This document shows positions 8,679 through 16,969 of a DNA stretch of 64,000 nt, piece after piece. Positions within the stretch are counted from its first letter, which is position 1. Each line of letters begins with the position of its first letter. Made by a program: the position numbers and the translations under genes. The stretch is from Actinomadura madurae (GTDB lineage: Bacteria > Actinomycetota > Actinomycetes > Streptosporangiales > Streptosporangiaceae). Under the pieces are notes generated by a model, which was given only the letters and a program-made list of their open reading frames with translations, did no database searches and was not told where the DNA came from. The stretch lies in assembly GCF_900115095.1 (NCBI RefSeq), contig NZ_FOVH01000001.1:744001-808000 (forward strand). Direction: 5' to 3'.

Positions 8679-9665
8679 TCAGGCCCGGCCGGCATGCGCG
8701 CGGTCGGTCCGGCCGCCGCCGGGACGCGGCGGCGATCCGGTCAGGGTGAGGAACACCTCGTCGAGCGTCGGCCGGCGCAGGCCGATGTCGTCGACCTCCA
8801 GGCCGAGGTCGCCGAGGGCCCGGACGGCGGCCGTCAGCGCCCGCGCACCGCCCGTCACCGGCACGCTCACCCGGTCCGTGCCGGCGTCGACGCGCGGCTT
8901 CCCGGCGCCGACCGGCGCCAGCGCCCGCGCCAGCTCCGGCAGGTCCGCGGCGCGATGCGCGCGGACCTCGATCACGTCCCGCCCGGCGCGGGCCTTGAGC
9001 TCGGCCGGCCGGCCGTGCGCGATGACCGTCCCGTGGTCGATGATCGCGACCTGGTGGGCGAGCTGGTCGGCCTCGTCGAGGTACTGCGTGGTGAGGAGCA
9101 CGTCGGTGCCCCGGGCCACCAGGTCGCGGATGGCGTCCCACAGCCGGCCGCGGCCGCGCGGGTCGAGGCCGGTCGTCGGCTCGTCGAGCAGCAGCAGCCG
9201 GGGCGCGCCGACCAGGGTCGCCCCGAGGTCGAGCCGCCGCCGCAGGCCGCCGGAGTACGTCTTGACCTGGCGGTCGGCCACGTCCTCCAGACCGAGCCGT
9301 GCCAGCACCTCCCGCGCGCTCGCCGCCGCCTGCCGCCGCGACCCGCCGTAGAGGCGCGCCACCATGCGCAGGTTCTCGCGGCCGGTCATCGTCGGCTCGA
9401 CCGCGGCGTACTGCCCCGCCAGGCCGATGATCCGTCGCACCCGCTCGGGGTGACGGGCGACGTCGATCCCGGCCACCCGCAGCCGTCCCGCCTCCGGCCG
9501 GACGAGCGTGGCGACCGAGCGGACGAAGGTGGTCTTCCCGGCCCCGTTGGGGCCGAGGACGGCGGTGACCTGCCCGCCGCGCGCCACGAGGTCGAGCCCC
9601 GCCAGTGCCTCGACCTCGCCGAAACGCTTGACCAGGCCCTCGGCCTGGATGATCGGTTCCGCCAT
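8679..9665 (-). CDS. ABC transporter ATP-binding protein (DrrA-like)
   Basis: This 328-residue cytoplasmic ATPase energises the DrrB-like permease that follows. Walker A GPNGAGKT lies at residues 38-45, the signature YSGG near 136 and Walker B LLLLDEPTTGLDP near 157, followed by the H-loop region with Gln (TTQYLDEAD). The C-terminal extension and the ending typical of the family (RRPTLDEVFLTLTG) identify the DrrA class. GAGGAG precedes the start codon. It is divergent from the ECF41-like sigma gene, 82 nt away. Confidence 0.9.
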   Translation of the reverse strand: MAEPIIQAEGLVKRFGEVEALAGLDLVARGGQVTAVLGPNGAGKTTFVRSVATLVRPEAGRLRVAGIDVARHPERVRRIIGLAGQYAAVEPTMTGRENLRMVARLYGGSRRQAAASAREVLARLGLEDVADRQVKTYSGGLRRRLDLGATLVGAPRLLLLDEPTTGLDPRGRGRLWDAIRDLVARGTDVLLTTQYLDEADQLAHQVAIIDHGTVIAHGRPAELKARAGRDVIEVRAHRAADLPELARALAPVGAGKPRVDAGTDRVSVPVTGGARALTAAVRALGDLGLEVDDIGLRRPTLDEVFLTLTGSPPRPGGGRTDRAHAGRA

Positions 9666-9747
9666 CTGCGTCTCCTCGCTGCCGGTGTTACGCCGGCGGG
9701 TTCCGGTCCGTCACCCTGATGACGGAGGGCCGCCGGGGAAGGTAACG

Positions 9748-10614
9748 ATGAGCGAGCACGAGTGGCTGGCCGAGCGTTTCGAGGAGCACCGCCCCCACCT
9801 GCGGGCGGTGGCCTACCGGATGCTGGGCTCGGCCGGGGAGGCCGACGACGCCGTCCAGGAGGCGTGGCTGCGGCTCCACCGGTCGGAGGCCGCCGGTGTG
9901 GCGAACCTCGGCGGGTGGCTGACGACGGTCGTCGGCCGGATCTGCCTCGACATGCTGCGCTCGCGGACCGCGCGGCGGGAGGAGCCGCTGGACGCGCGTC
10001 CCGCGGAGGCGGCCGAGGCTCCGGCGGCCGGACCCGAGCACGAGGCGCTGCTCGCCGACTCGCTCGGCGCCGCGCTGCTGGTCGTGCTCGACACGCTGGC
10101 TCCCGCCGAGCGGCTGGCGCTCGTCCTGCACGACATGTTCGCCGTGCCGTACCGCGAGATCGCCCCCCTCCTCGACCGGACGCCAGCCGCGACGAAGATG
10201 CTCGCGAGCCGCGCCCGCCGCCGGGTCCAGGGCGCCGGCGCCGCCCCGGCCGCCGACCCGGGCCGCAAGCGGCACGTCGTCGAGGCGTTCCTGGCCGCGT
10301 CCCGCGACGGCGACTTCGCCGCGCTGCTCGCCCTCCTGCACCCCGACGCCGTCCTGCGGCCCGACCGGACGGCCGCGCGGCTGGGCGCTGCCGGGATCAG
10401 CGGCGCGGCCGGCATCGCCCGGCGGCTCTCCGGGCATGCCCAGGCCGCCCGTCCGGCCCTGGTCGACGGGGTCGCGGGTGCAGCCTGGGCCCCCGGCGGA
10501 CGGCTCCGGACGGTCTTCTCCTTCACCGTCGCGGACGGCCGGATCACCGCGATCGACGTCATCGCAGACCCCGAGCGCCTCGGGCGGCTCGATGTGGAGT
10601 TCCTCCGCGGTTAG
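9748..10614 (+). CDS. ECF sigma factor with C-terminal SnoaL-like domain (SigJ/ECF41 type)
   Basis: This 288-residue sigma factor directs RNA polymerase to a specific promoter set. Region 2 lies at about residues 9-75 (HLRAVAYRMLGSAGEADDAVQEAWLRL) and region 4 at about 110-165 with the helix-turn-helix (VPYREIAPLLDRTPAATKMLASRARRR). A SnoaL-like domain of about 110 residues replaces an anti-sigma factor, as in ECF41. The DGGGR motif usual for ECF41 C-domains is not seen, although an ADPERL segment near the end resembles the NPDKV-type motif. GGGGAAGG precedes the ATG. The usual COE partner (carboxymuconolactone decarboxylase, oxidoreductase or epimerase) is not adjacent. The divergent neighbours are an exporter. 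Confidence 0.87.
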   Translation: MSEHEWLAERFEEHRPHLRAVAYRMLGSAGEADDAVQEAWLRLHRSEAAGVANLGGWLTTVVGRICLDMLRSRTARREEPLDARPAEAAEAPAAGPEHEALLADSLGAALLVVLDTLAPAERLALVLHDMFAVPYREIAPLLDRTPAATKMLASRARRRVQGAGAAPAADPGRKRHVVEAFLAASRDGDFAALLALLHPDAVLRPDRTAARLGAAGISGAAGIARRLSGHAQAARPALVDGVAGAAWAPGGRLRTVFSFTVADGRITAIDVIADPERLGRLDVEFLRG

Positions 10615-11678
10615 GAACGCCGCGGGCCGGTCGCGTACGCGCGCAGCGCCGCATCGTACTGGGCCTGCGTGGGGGAGGTGTCGACTTCGCTCAGGGGATA
10701 CTGCTCGCGGCTGCCCCAGACGAGCTGGAAGCCGGGGCATGCGCCCACGCTGTCCGTACCGGTCAATACCTGCCGGCCGACCCTCCGGCCGGTGCGCGCC
10801 TCGAAGACGTCGAGACTGTGGCGTCCCTGGTAGGTGCCGAGGCGAAAACCGCCCTCATAGCGGCAGACCTGGATAGGCGTGCCCGACACCCGTCCCGCCG
10901 GGCTGCCGCACGCCACCAGCTGCACCTCGTCCGGCGCCGGCCGTGCCCTGCCGCCGCCTGCCGTGACGAGCGCGGGGCGGGCCGGGTCTTCACGGAAGAA
11001 CACCAGCGGGTGCGAGCCCGACCCGCTGTAGGCGGCCGCCCGCTCGTAGGGGCGGTCCTGGCGGGAGCACAGGCGGGCGAGATCCTTGAGGTGCTCGGGG
11101 CGCTCACCGAGGACGGTCCGGACGAGCCAGGGCTGCGCGATCCATCCCACCAGCGCGAGGACGGCCGCTCCGGTCGCGGCGACCGCCAACCGCGGCGCCG
11201 CCCGTGGGCGCACCGGGCCCTGCTTCCTGACCGCCCGCCCGAGGTCCCGGGGCGCGCTCACCGGTCCGACGCGAATGTGGCGCTCCTCGTCGCCCTTGGT
11301 CCACACGAGCCGGAGCACCGCCCCCTTCGCGTCCAGGACCGGCCGGGCCAACGCGTCCCATGGGATGGCGACGGCCGTCGCCTGTGACGCGACGAGGATC
11401 CCGCCGTCGCACACCGCGAAGCTCCGCCGCGGCCCGCCCGGCTCCGGCAGGGGCCCCAGAAGCACCCAGCAGGCGATGCCCGCCCACGCCAGGACGGGCA
11501 CCAGGAAGGCCGCCCGCCAGTCGAAGACGAAGACCAGGCCCACCGCCACGGCGACCAGCGGCGCTCCGGGCGCGATCTGGACCGCGTTCGGCCAGCCCCG
11601 CCGCTGCCGGTGCACCCGCCGGACGGCCCCGATCCCCGCCTCCGCGGCCCGCCCCCGCATCGATCGCCGTGCCCGCAT
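10611..11678 (-). CDS. Membrane protein with PH-like domain, unknown function
   Basis: I do not recognise a named family for this 355-residue protein. A basic N-terminus (residues 1-30) is followed by two membrane helices (about 38-52 and 56-75). A predicted beta-rich PH-like segment comes next (about 85-140, with GGILVASQATAVAIPWDAL). A third helix lies near 160-180, and a probably extracellular C-terminal domain contains several Cys residues. The design resembles the 192-residue protein encoded at 16348-16926 (two helices, then ETGLYLG...RIPWSAI). GGGAGAGG lies just upstream of the ATG. It overlaps the sigma gene stop by 4 nt, convergent. Confidence 0.6.
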   Translation of the reverse strand: MRARRSMRGRAAEAGIGAVRRVHRQRRGWPNAVQIAPGAPLVAVAVGLVFVFDWRAAFLVPVLAWAGIACWVLLGPLPEPGGPRRSFAVCDGGILVASQATAVAIPWDALARPVLDAKGAVLRLVWTKGDEERHIRVGPVSAPRDLGRAVRKQGPVRPRAAPRLAVAATGAAVLALVGWIAQPWLVRTVLGERPEHLKDLARLCSRQDRPYERAAAYSGSGSHPLVFFREDPARPALVTAGGGRARPAPDEVQLVACGSPAGRVSGTPIQVCRYEGGFRLGTYQGRHSLDVFEARTGRRVGRQVLTGTDSVGACPGFQLVWGSREQYPLSEVDTSPTQAQYDAALRAYATGPRRS

Positions 11679-11778
11679 GCGCCTCTCCCTGCCGCGCCCG
11701 GAGATAGGACGCGATCTTGCTATCAGGAGCGCGCCCGGACCGCAATCGCCACCTCACGGAGCGTGCGCCGCCTGGAGG

Positions 11779-12138
11779 TCAGCGCTCGGGCAGGCGGCCG
11801 GCGGCGAGTTCCTCGTAGACGTGGTCGGGGTCGTGCTGCTTCCAGTAGCGGAACAACAGCGAGACACCGCGCCCCTCTGCCGCGAACGAGCTGATCGGGC
11901 GGGACGCGTCGACCAGGAAGCGGGGTTCGTCCCACTGCTGCGCCACGACCGCCAGGGGACGGTCGGCCATGAGGATCCACGTGGCCTTCCCACTCGCGAT
12001 CGTGGCGAGGAAGTTCCGTTCCAGGAGGTAGGCGACGACCTCGGCCAGGGGCGTCTCCCCGGGGAGGTCGATCGTCTCCGCGTGGGGGAGGGCGTCGTCG
12101 CCCATGGCGACACTGGTGCGGTCGACGTCGATCATCAT
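11779..12138 (-). CDS. Small conserved-looking cytoplasmic protein, unknown function
   Basis: This 119-residue protein has no signal peptide or membrane helix. It contains VAYLLERNFLATIASGKATWILMADRPLAVVAQQWDEPRFL, here broken by no known motif, and an aromatic segment LLFRYWKQHDPDHVYEEL. Codon use and third-position GC look coding. The first two codons are both ATG, so the start could be one codon later. It stands alone between the PH-like membrane protein gene (100 nt away) and the broken phospholipase D gene, which is divergent. No function is proposed. Confidence 0.5.
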   Translation of the reverse strand: MMIDVDRTSVAMGDDALPHAETIDLPGETPLAEVVAYLLERNFLATIASGKATWILMADRPLAVVAQQWDEPRFLVDASRPISSFAAEGRGVSLLFRYWKQHDPDHVYEELAAGRLPER

Positions 12139-12296
12139 CGCTCGGCCACGCTACCGGCACGCGGGACCACCGTTCACGACGCCCGGGAGGGCAAAGCCGG
12201 TCTTGTGGAACGGCATGAAGTTCGCAAAAGGGGGGACGAACCTGCGCCGGAGCGACGAGCGCTCGCGTGTGTCCGGTCGTGAGGAGCAGACAGCAG

Positions 12297-13505
12297 ATGA
12301 CCGTGCCGCAGGAACAGACGGGTTCCAGCGAGGAGGCCGTCGAACCGTCCGCTCACCGGGCCCACCGGATCCGCCGGTCCCTGGAGCGCCTCATCGGCGT
12401 GGCGGCCACGGAGGGGAACGCCGTCACGCCCCTGCGCAACGGGGACGAGATCTTCCCGGAGATGCTGGGCGCCATCGCCGGAGCGCGGCACACGGTCGAC
12501 ATGATGACCTACGTGTACTGGCGCGGGGACATCGCCCGCCGGTTCGCCGACGCGCTGTCGGACCGCGCCCGCGCCGGGGTCCGCGTCCGGTTGCTCCTCG
12601 ACGGCATCGGCAGCTGGCAGATCGAGAAGGACCTGCTGGACCAGATGGACCGCGCGGGCGTCACGGTCGGCTGGTTCCGCAAACCGGCTTACCTCTCGCC
12701 GTTCAAGCAGAACCACCGCTGTCACCGCAAAGTGCTCGTCGTGGACGAGCAGGTGGCCTTCACGGGCGGAGTCGGCATCGCCGAGGAGTGGTGCGGCGAC
12801 GCCCGCGACGAGCACGAGTGGCGCGACAGCCACTTCCGGGTCCAAGGGCCCGCGGTGGACGGCATCGCGGCGGCGTTCGCCCAGAACTAGGCCGAGTGCC
12901 ACGACGTGCTGTTCGACGACCGCGACCGCTTCACCCGCCACGAGCCGGCCGGCGACGCCGTGGTGCAGGTCGTCCGGGGATCGGCGAGCTTCGGATGGCA
13001 GGACATGCAGACCCTCTTCCGAACCGTGCTCCAGCTGGCCGAGCGGCGGCTGAGGCTGGCCTCCGCCTACTTCGCCCCTGACGCCTACTTCATCGGCCTG
13101 CTGTGCGAGACCATCCGGCGGGGCGTCGAGGTGGAGCTGCTCCTGCCGGGCCCGCACGCCGACAAGCGCGTGAGCCGCCTGGCGAGCCAGCGGCACTACG
13201 AGGACCTCCTGGACTGCGGCGCGCGCATCCACCAGTTCCAGCCCTCGATGCTGCACACCAAGATCATCACCATGGACGGGCTGGTCTCCCTCATCGGGTC
13301 GACGAACTTCAACCGGCGGTCCCTCGACCACGACGAGGAGGTCATGCTCGCCGTGGTCGACCCGACCCTGACCGCGACCCTCGACGAGCACTTCGACGCG
13401 GACCTGGCCCGCAGCGAACGCGTCGAGCACGCGCGCTGGGCGCGGCGCTCCCTGACGCAACGGGCGAAGGAACTGTCCATCACCCCCCTCCGCCGCTTCC
13501 TGTGA
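12297..13505 (+). pseudogene. Phospholipase D/cardiolipin synthase family gene interrupted by an in-frame amber stop
   Basis: Both catalytic HKD motifs are present in one reading frame: HRKVLVVD at codons 143-150 and HTKIITMD at codons 320-327. Codon 198 (12888-12890) is TAG. The context reads FAQN-stop-AECHD, where relatives usually carry a Trp (TGG) before Ala-Glu, so a single G-to-A change would explain it. The unbroken product would be 402 residues. It would transfer phosphatidyl groups at the membrane, although no N-terminal transmembrane helix is evident, unlike ClsA-type enzymes. GAGGAG precedes the ATG. A GTG at 12906 could restart the second half, but each half would hold only one HKD and be inactive alone. 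Alternatives are a sequencing error or suppression. Confidence 0.82.
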
Positions 13506-14892
13506 CCCGCCGATCGTGCTCGTACGGCGAGACGGTGAAGTCCACGAGGTCCTCGTTGTACTTGGCCAGAAGGTAGAAGGGCTTGGCGGCTTCCAAGAAC
13601 GCATCAAGGGACGCGAAGCCACGGTCCATGGCGGCGAACTCGGCATTCTCGGGCTCGACCTGCCAGCGCTCCGAGAACCAGTGAAGGATCCGCTCGTCCA
13701 TCAGTTTGGACCTGTCGTAGCCGGAGTTCTTCCCTTGGAGCGTGGCTTCCATCTGGGCGGCGGCCTCGATGATCGCGCCGGCCCGGTCAAGGGCCGGCGA
13801 CGTCTCCAGTGCCCGCAGAGCCGCCGCCCGGGGCGTCGCCACCGCCCCCACGCGGAAGCTGCGGACGATGAAGGTGGCAAGGAGTTCCTCCTGCGTCCGC
13901 GTCGACCGCTCGTTCTCGGTCGTCCACCGCGTCAGGAAGTCGAGGTCCCGCCGGTGCGGGCTCTCCGTGTAGAAGCGGCGATGCCGCCCATGGGCCACCA
14001 CTGCCCGCGGCCCTGGGCTGTCCTCGCGATATTCCGGGCATTCCCCGGCACATTCGTCCGTGATCATGGTGAAGGCGAGCCGTCGATGGAACTCCGGGTA
14101 GTCCTGGGCGAACAACTGGCAGACACGGAGCGAGGACGCATGGCCCGTCCGGGTGCCGCCATCGTGAGGCGACGTCCTGCCGGCGGCGAGTTCCCAGTTG
14201 GCCAGCATTTGCGTCCGGCTGAGCCGGGGCCTGGGGGTGACCTGTTCGGGCGGCTCGTTCAGCCTGTCCAGCAGGAGCAGGGCGTCGCGGCGTTTGAGGT
14301 CGACGGCGCGTTCCCGGCAGAAGGCGACGAGTGCAGCGCCCTTTTTCCGCTCGATGCCGAGTTCTCCGGCCAGGTTACCGAGGACTTCATAATCGCGCCG
14401 TTGGTAGGGCATGGCGGCCAGGACGCCGATCAGCCTGTCACCTTCATCTTCTTCGATCACGGCCTCACGTGCCGCTGCCGCCAGCGTGGCGCGGATGTTG
14501 ACCAGAGGCTGGGAGAAAGCGGGGTAGCCGGCCTCGGCGGGCCCATGAAGCAGTGCCACTTCGTCGTCACCGACAACGAGCCCGGCTCGATAGTCGGCAT
14601 AGATCTGGCCGACACCCTCCATTCCGTAGCGATCCATTTCGGCGGCGCGCAACGCGCCGATGCTGCTCGCGCCCAGCACGCGCACCCCGCCGGCCAGGGC
14701 CGCGAAGATCTCCTTGTGCCGCACCGCCATTCGCTGATGGAAGTATCCGTCGATGACGCCGACGACATCGCCCTCCGCCAGTGGCAGGCCGAGCAGATCG
14801 CCGGCGGCGACCGGAGGCAGGAGCCGGACGGCGTTCCCATCGACGAGATCACGGACGTCCGGCAGGGTCGGCCCGGCGAACAGGTACCGCAT
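13480..14892 (-). CDS. TfuA-like protein, partner of YcaO (probable thioamide RiPP maturation)
   Basis: The TfuA core fills about residues 1-150 of this 470-residue protein: FAGPTL near 5-10, VIDGYFHQRMAVRHKEIF at 46-63, then GVRVLGASSIGALRAAEMDRYGM. TfuA proteins act with YcaO enzymes and are thought to deliver sulfur for backbone thioamides (thioviridamide-type peptides, methyl-CoM reductase). The remaining C-terminal 300 residues are an extension I cannot assign. It contains a Cys pair (DECAGEC) and aromatic-rich helices. The start ATG follows the YcaO stop by 8 nt, and that stop (TGA) runs straight into a GAGAGG ribosome site, so the two are coupled. The 3' end overlaps the convergent phospholipase pseudogene by 26 nt. 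Base composition is visibly less GC-rich than the housekeeping genes. Confidence 0.85.
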   Translation of the reverse strand: MRYLFAGPTLPDVRDLVDGNAVRLLPPVAAGDLLGLPLAEGDVVGVIDGYFHQRMAVRHKEIFAALAGGVRVLGASSIGALRAAEMDRYGMEGVGQIYADYRAGLVVGDDEVALLHGPAEAGYPAFSQPLVNIRATLAAAAREAVIEEDEGDRLIGVLAAMPYQRRDYEVLGNLAGELGIERKKGAALVAFCRERAVDLKRRDALLLLDRLNEPPEQVTPRPRLSRTQMLANWELAAGRTSPHDGGTRTGHASSLRVCQLFAQDYPEFHRRLAFTMITDECAGECPEYREDSPGPRAVVAHGRHRRFYTESPHRRDLDFLTRWTTENERSTRTQEELLATFIVRSFRVGAVATPRAAALRALETSPALDRAGAIIEAAAQMEATLQGKNSGYDRSKLMDERILHWFSERWQVEPENAEFAAMDRGFASLDAFLEAAKPFYLLAKYNEDLVDFTVSPYEHDRRVTGSGGGG

Positions 14893-14900
14893 ATGTCCTC

Positions 14901-16067
14901 TCAGCTGTGCCGAGGGTCGAACCGCATCCCCGGGCAGACCACATGCACCACCGACACACCCGGCTCTGGTCGCGTGTGGTCGACGTAGAGCGGCTCCCGG
15001 CCGGTCACGGCCTTCACACGGTCGGCGGTCATGCGCAGATCTTCGACCAGGTCGGGCTGCTGCACGGTGGGGACGTCCGAGTGGGCGACCATCCGCGTGC
15101 CGTCGGCCAGAGCCGCGAAGTCAGGCGGGCTGAGGCGTCCGGACACCACGCCCTCCGCCCGGTGGTACTCCGACTCGGTCATGTCGTCCCGCGTCCCAGA
15201 GATCATGGTCAGGCGCGACTGGGCCGCCTCGGTGAGAGCGCGGCACAGGGCGACGTCGCGATCGAGATGGCATCCCGCACCGCTGAAGACGATCGGAAGG
15301 CCGTCGCTCCAGATCTTGGCCTGGAAGCACGGAAGCCCGACGGGCGACGGGAGGAGCGCGACCCGCACGTCGACGCCGGCCCGCCGCAGCTGGTCGATCA
15401 GTTCCTCGGCCGGACCGGCCACGCTGTCCAGCGCGAGCACAGAGGCACCGGTCCCGGCGCCTGCACCGGCCAGCGCATCGCGCTCAACGACCTCGTAGAG
15501 GCCATGGAGCAAGGCCTCGGTCAGCGTGTTGCCGCTCGCCAGACCGTTCGTCGATTTCTCGAACAAGGGCATGCACCACCGGGACCCGGTCCGGCCGTCC
15601 ATGTTCAGCAGGTCGCTGGGCAGCCACGTCCGCTCACCGGTGCCGATCTCCGTCGCCTGCGACCATTCGATCTGCATGTCGGGGCCGAGTGCGCTTCGGC
15701 GGGCGAGCGGAAGCTCCTCGACCGGATATCCGAGTTCGGACGCGAGTTCGCGCGGGGATGCGAGGACCTGGCCGGCCGGCATCCGCTCCGCATGCCACAG
15801 CTCGATCGACTCCATCACGGCCGACACTTTCGCCAGGTCGCCGGTCAGCCCTTTGCCCTGTGACACGCACAGGGACCACGAGTCCGGCCTGATCGCTTGA
15901 TAGACGGGAATCCCGATCTCGTCCAACCAGGTGACGTCGGCGATCCGAGTGATGCCGACTTGGTCGAGGATCGGCTCCAACGCTCGCAGGGTGTCCTCGG
16001 GGAGCCGTGCGCGATGTGTTCCGTCGAAGCAGACCTTGTATTCGTCGATTTCGGCCGGACCGGCCAT
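14901..16067 (-). CDS. YcaO-domain RiPP-modifying enzyme
   Basis: This 388-residue YcaO ATP-dependent enzyme activates peptide backbone amides for thioamide or azoline formation. The family start KVCFDGTHRARLPEDTL lies at 11-27 and the ATP-binding segment QGKGLTGDLAKVSAVMESIE at about 70-89. The Mg/ATP helix ALLHGLYEVVERDA is at 185-198 and the ExxQxR motif EAAQSR at 280-285. The C-terminus (VCPGMRFDPRHS) lacks the PxPxP tail of azoline cyclodehydratases, and no ThiF/Ocin partner is nearby, so thioamidation with the adjacent TfuA is favoured. The start is the ATG with GTGAGG 5 nt upstream. An alternative in-frame ATG at 16136 adds a low-complexity 23-residue extension and has a poor ribosome site. 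Confidence 0.85.
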   Translation of the reverse strand: MAGPAEIDEYKVCFDGTHRARLPEDTLRALEPILDQVGITRIADVTWLDEIGIPVYQAIRPDSWSLCVSQGKGLTGDLAKVSAVMESIELWHAERMPAGQVLASPRELASELGYPVEELPLARRSALGPDMQIEWSQATEIGTGERTWLPSDLLNMDGRTGSRWCMPLFEKSTNGLASGNTLTEALLHGLYEVVERDALAGAGAGTGASVLALDSVAGPAEELIDQLRRAGVDVRVALLPSPVGLPCFQAKIWSDGLPIVFSGAGCHLDRDVALCRALTEAAQSRLTMISGTRDDMTESEYHRAEGVVSGRLSPPDFAALADGTRMVAHSDVPTVQQPDLVEDLRMTADRVKAVTGREPLYVDHTRPEPGVSVVHVVCPGMRFDPRHS

Positions 16068-16142
16068 GGGAGCCTCACTGGAATGGACGCCATGGCCGCC
16101 GCGCGGCGGCGGTGCCATGCCGTGCGCGGCGGCCATGTCCCG

Positions 16143-16256
16143 TCAGTCAGTGACAGGGCAGTAGTTGAAGGTCATCAAGCACACGGGCCTGTTGTCGTCG
16201 ACCTCACCGAGCTCGTCGAGCAGCTCCGCACCTTCGGGGATGTTCAGAGTGAACAT
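16143..16256 (-). CDS. Putative RiPP precursor peptide (37 aa)
   Basis: This is the first gene of the operon with YcaO and TfuA. It is short, but its ATG is preceded by GGAGGTGA, one of the strongest Shine-Dalgarno sequences in the window. The first 24 residues are acidic and leader-like, with LLDELG at 12-17 and DDN at 20-22 ending in R-P. The C-terminal 13 residues read VCLMTFNYCPVTD, with Cys at 26 and 33, and would be the modified core. It has no signal peptide and no double-glycine site. The stop lies 76 nt before the preferred YcaO start (6 nt before the alternative start). I infer thioamide (or azole) installation from the enzymes. The exact leader cleavage point is unknown. Confidence 0.72.
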   Translation of the reverse strand: MFTLNIPEGAELLDELGEVDDNRPVCLMTFNYCPVTD

Positions 16257-16347
16257 TGGGAGTCACCTCCGTAGGAGTCCGAGTAGCCCGGAACGTAGCA
16301 TCGACCAGTTTCAATCCGGCTTCATTCCCGCGGGGTCCGGAGAAGTG

Positions 16348-16926
16348 CTAGATAAGGCCGGCGTCCCAGATGTTTATTTCCGGGGCGTACTGGTGCACTG
16401 CGGTGGTGAGTTTCCGCAGCTTGGGTTCTCGTAGGTGGAGGTCTACAGGAGTGCCCCACTCGCGCGGGTCGTGCGGGCGGCGTTCGGCGGGGACGGATGC
16501 CAGGCCGGACTTTCGCGGTACGACGACCAGTGTGGGGGCGTTGGCGGCGTCGGATATCGCTTGGCGGAACACGACCAGTTCGGCGATCGCCGACCAGGGG
16601 ATGCGGCGGGCGGGTGCTTCGCCCAGGTAGAGGCCGGTCTCTTCGACGGCCAGGATGACCCCGCCGGGTACGGCGCGGCGTTGCTCGCGGTCGGAGCGCC
16701 GGACGAGCGCCACCGCCGGCGCGATGCAGAGCAGCGGGAAGAGCGTCAGCGCGAGCCATCCGTAGACGCCCGAACCCGAGCCGAGGAGGGCGCGCACCAG
16801 CTGGACCCCGCCGAAGGCGGCGAAGGGTCCACAGGTCAGAACAAGAGTCAGTGTCAAGGGCCGTGCCCCCTCCAGTCGCAGGAGGTAGGCGGCATCGGCC
16901 GGAGGAGCATCGGAGGAGTCCTGCAT
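16348..16926 (-). CDS. Membrane protein with PH-like domain
   Basis: This 192-residue protein has two membrane helices in the first half (about residues 26-48 and 53-75). A beta-rich PH-like segment follows (GGVILAVEETGLYLGEAPARRIPWSAIAEL, itself split across residues 90-120) and the cytoplasmic tail ends DAGLI. The start is chosen for GAGGTGG 5 nt upstream. An earlier in-frame ATG adds eight residues without such a site. It lies 91 nt upstream of the RiPP precursor on the same strand. It could be read through into it or be an unrelated neighbour. It shares architecture with the protein at 10611-11678. A role in immunity or export is speculation. Confidence 0.6.
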   Translation of the reverse strand: MQDSSDAPPADAAYLLRLEGARPLTLTLVLTCGPFAAFGGVQLVRALLGSGSGVYGWLALTLFPLLCIAPAVALVRRSDREQRRAVPGGVILAVEETGLYLGEAPARRIPWSAIAELVVFRQAISDAANAPTLVVVPRKSGLASVPAERRPHDPREWGTPVDLHLREPKLRKLTTAVHQYAPEINIWDAGLI

Positions 16927-16969
16927 CGCGACCACCTCGGCACGCCACATCGTCCAGAACTAGACGATC

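Noticed and set aside
12888..12890. Programmed read-through (pyrrolysine-type) at the phospholipase amber codon
   Set aside because: No pyl genes in view and no recoding context. A one-base nonsense change or error is simpler.
16165..16434. Plus-strand frame across the RiPP precursor and its promoter
   Set aside because: Antisense to the precursor, without a ribosome site. The minus-strand gene has an excellent one.
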